From positions 199,330 to 263,329 of the forward strand of contig NZ_JBKQWU010000002.1 in the NCBI RefSeq assembly GCF_047275745.1: 64,000 nt of DNA, in the 5' to 3' direction. Positions 63,783-64,000 of the stretch are shown one piece after another. Origin of the DNA: Amaricoccus sp047275745. Its GTDB lineage: Bacteria; Pseudomonadota; Alphaproteobacteria; Rhodobacterales; Rhodobacteraceae. The notes under the pieces were generated by a model. That model had not been told where the DNA came from, ran no database searches, and worked only from the letters and a program-made list of their open reading frames with translations. Each line of letters opens with the position of its first letter. Position 1 is the first letter of the stretch. The translations under genes and the position numbers were made by a program.

Positions 63783-64000
63783 CTACTGTCGGTTCATTCG
63801 GTTGTCGATGAGTTCGTCGACGACGGCTGGGTCTGCGAGGGTGGATGTGTCGCCGAGGGCGCCGTAGTCGTTCTCGGCGATCTTTCGCAGGATGCGGCGC
63901 ATGATCTTGCCGGAGCGGGTCTTGGGCAGGCCGGGCGCCCACTGGATGAGGTCGGGGGAGGCGATCGGGCCGATCTCCTTCCTGACCCACTGCACCAGTT
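63783..64000 (-). CDS. acs: Acetyl-CoA synthetase, C-terminal end (runs off the window)
   Basis: The last 72 codons of an AMP-forming acetyl-CoA synthetase. The acetylation and catalytic-lysine motif PKTRSGKIMRRILRKIA is followed by GDTSTLADPAVVDELI, the standard ending of Acs. It activates acetate to acetyl-CoA. The frame is open to the window edge with no start inside; apparent starts near 63990 are internal codons. The lysine within PKTRSGK is the residue whose acetylation switches the enzyme off in many bacteria. Confidence 0.95.
   Translation of the reverse strand, partial: LVQWVRKEIGPIASPDLIQWAPGLPKTRSGKIMRRILRKIAENDYGALGDTSTLADPAVVDELIDNRMNRQ

Overview
The window is a G+C-rich stretch of an alphaproteobacterial chromosome, most likely from the Rhodobacteraceae/Rhodobacterales. 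This rests on gene content and order: an argJ-mutT block with a parvulin-type isomerase divergent from secA; comF, a glutaredoxin and a nitrilase next to an NDUFAF5-like methyltransferase and hemH; an Entner-Doudoroff carbohydrate locus with an AglEFGAK-type alpha-glucoside transporter; and an ATP-dependent DNA ligase paired with a beta-CASP exonuclease. No species can be named from the sequence alone. Most of the window is ordinary, densely packed core chromosome. I see no phage, insertion sequence, CRISPR array or recognisable defence island.

Layout. 1-600: an AT-rich edge with a truncated SAM-dependent (DNA) methyltransferase and a decayed YefM-type antitoxin, probably the remnant end of an acquired island. 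600-5.1 kb: sseA, a GNAT acetyltransferase, an aromatic aminotransferase, an XRE/DUF1330 divergent pair around a visible inverted repeat, and a cold-shock gene with a hairpin-rich 3' end. 5.3-11.5 kb: dapB facing away from rbfA-truB, a phospholipase-D-like protein, map, a CinA-like protein and tRNA-Leu(UAA). 11.5-18.7 kb: an MFS exporter, the ligase/exonuclease pair, an MHYT-PAS-GGDEF-EAL protein and a CsbD protein. 18.8-25.7 kb: an RND pump with its adaptor, then marR, nitrilase, glutaredoxin and comF. 25.7-36.3 kb: methyltransferase-hemH, mutT-argJ, the isomerase, secA, an HD hydrolase-DUF1810 pair and a glycosyltransferase. 36.4-38.8 kb: a NitT/TauT-like ABC importer. 38.8-40.6 kb: an RluA-like synthase and a secreted Ntn hydrolase.

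40.7-56.4 kb is the most coherent functional unit: twelve genes on one strand (aglE, F, G, A, K, frk, zwf, pgl, edd, a flavin-binding protein, eda, pgi) with the divergent LacI-type regulator aglR. Together they import an alpha-glucoside such as sucrose, hydrolyse it in the cytoplasm, phosphorylate the fructose, isomerise it to glucose 6-phosphate and run it through the Entner-Doudoroff pathway to pyruvate and glyceraldehyde 3-phosphate. Two AGCGCT-centred palindromes between aglR and aglE look like AglR operators. No glucokinase gene is in the window, although AglA should release free glucose.

56.4-64 kb: uppS beside a WecA/MraY-like phosphotransferase, two small proteins (one an I78-type inhibitor lipoprotein), a hybrid histidine kinase, an alpha/beta-hydrolase and the 3' end of acs. 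The hydrolase gene is artificially broken: a 129-bp exact duplication separated by one N at 63494 is best read as two overlapping contig ends joined without merging, and removing 130 bases restores one open frame.
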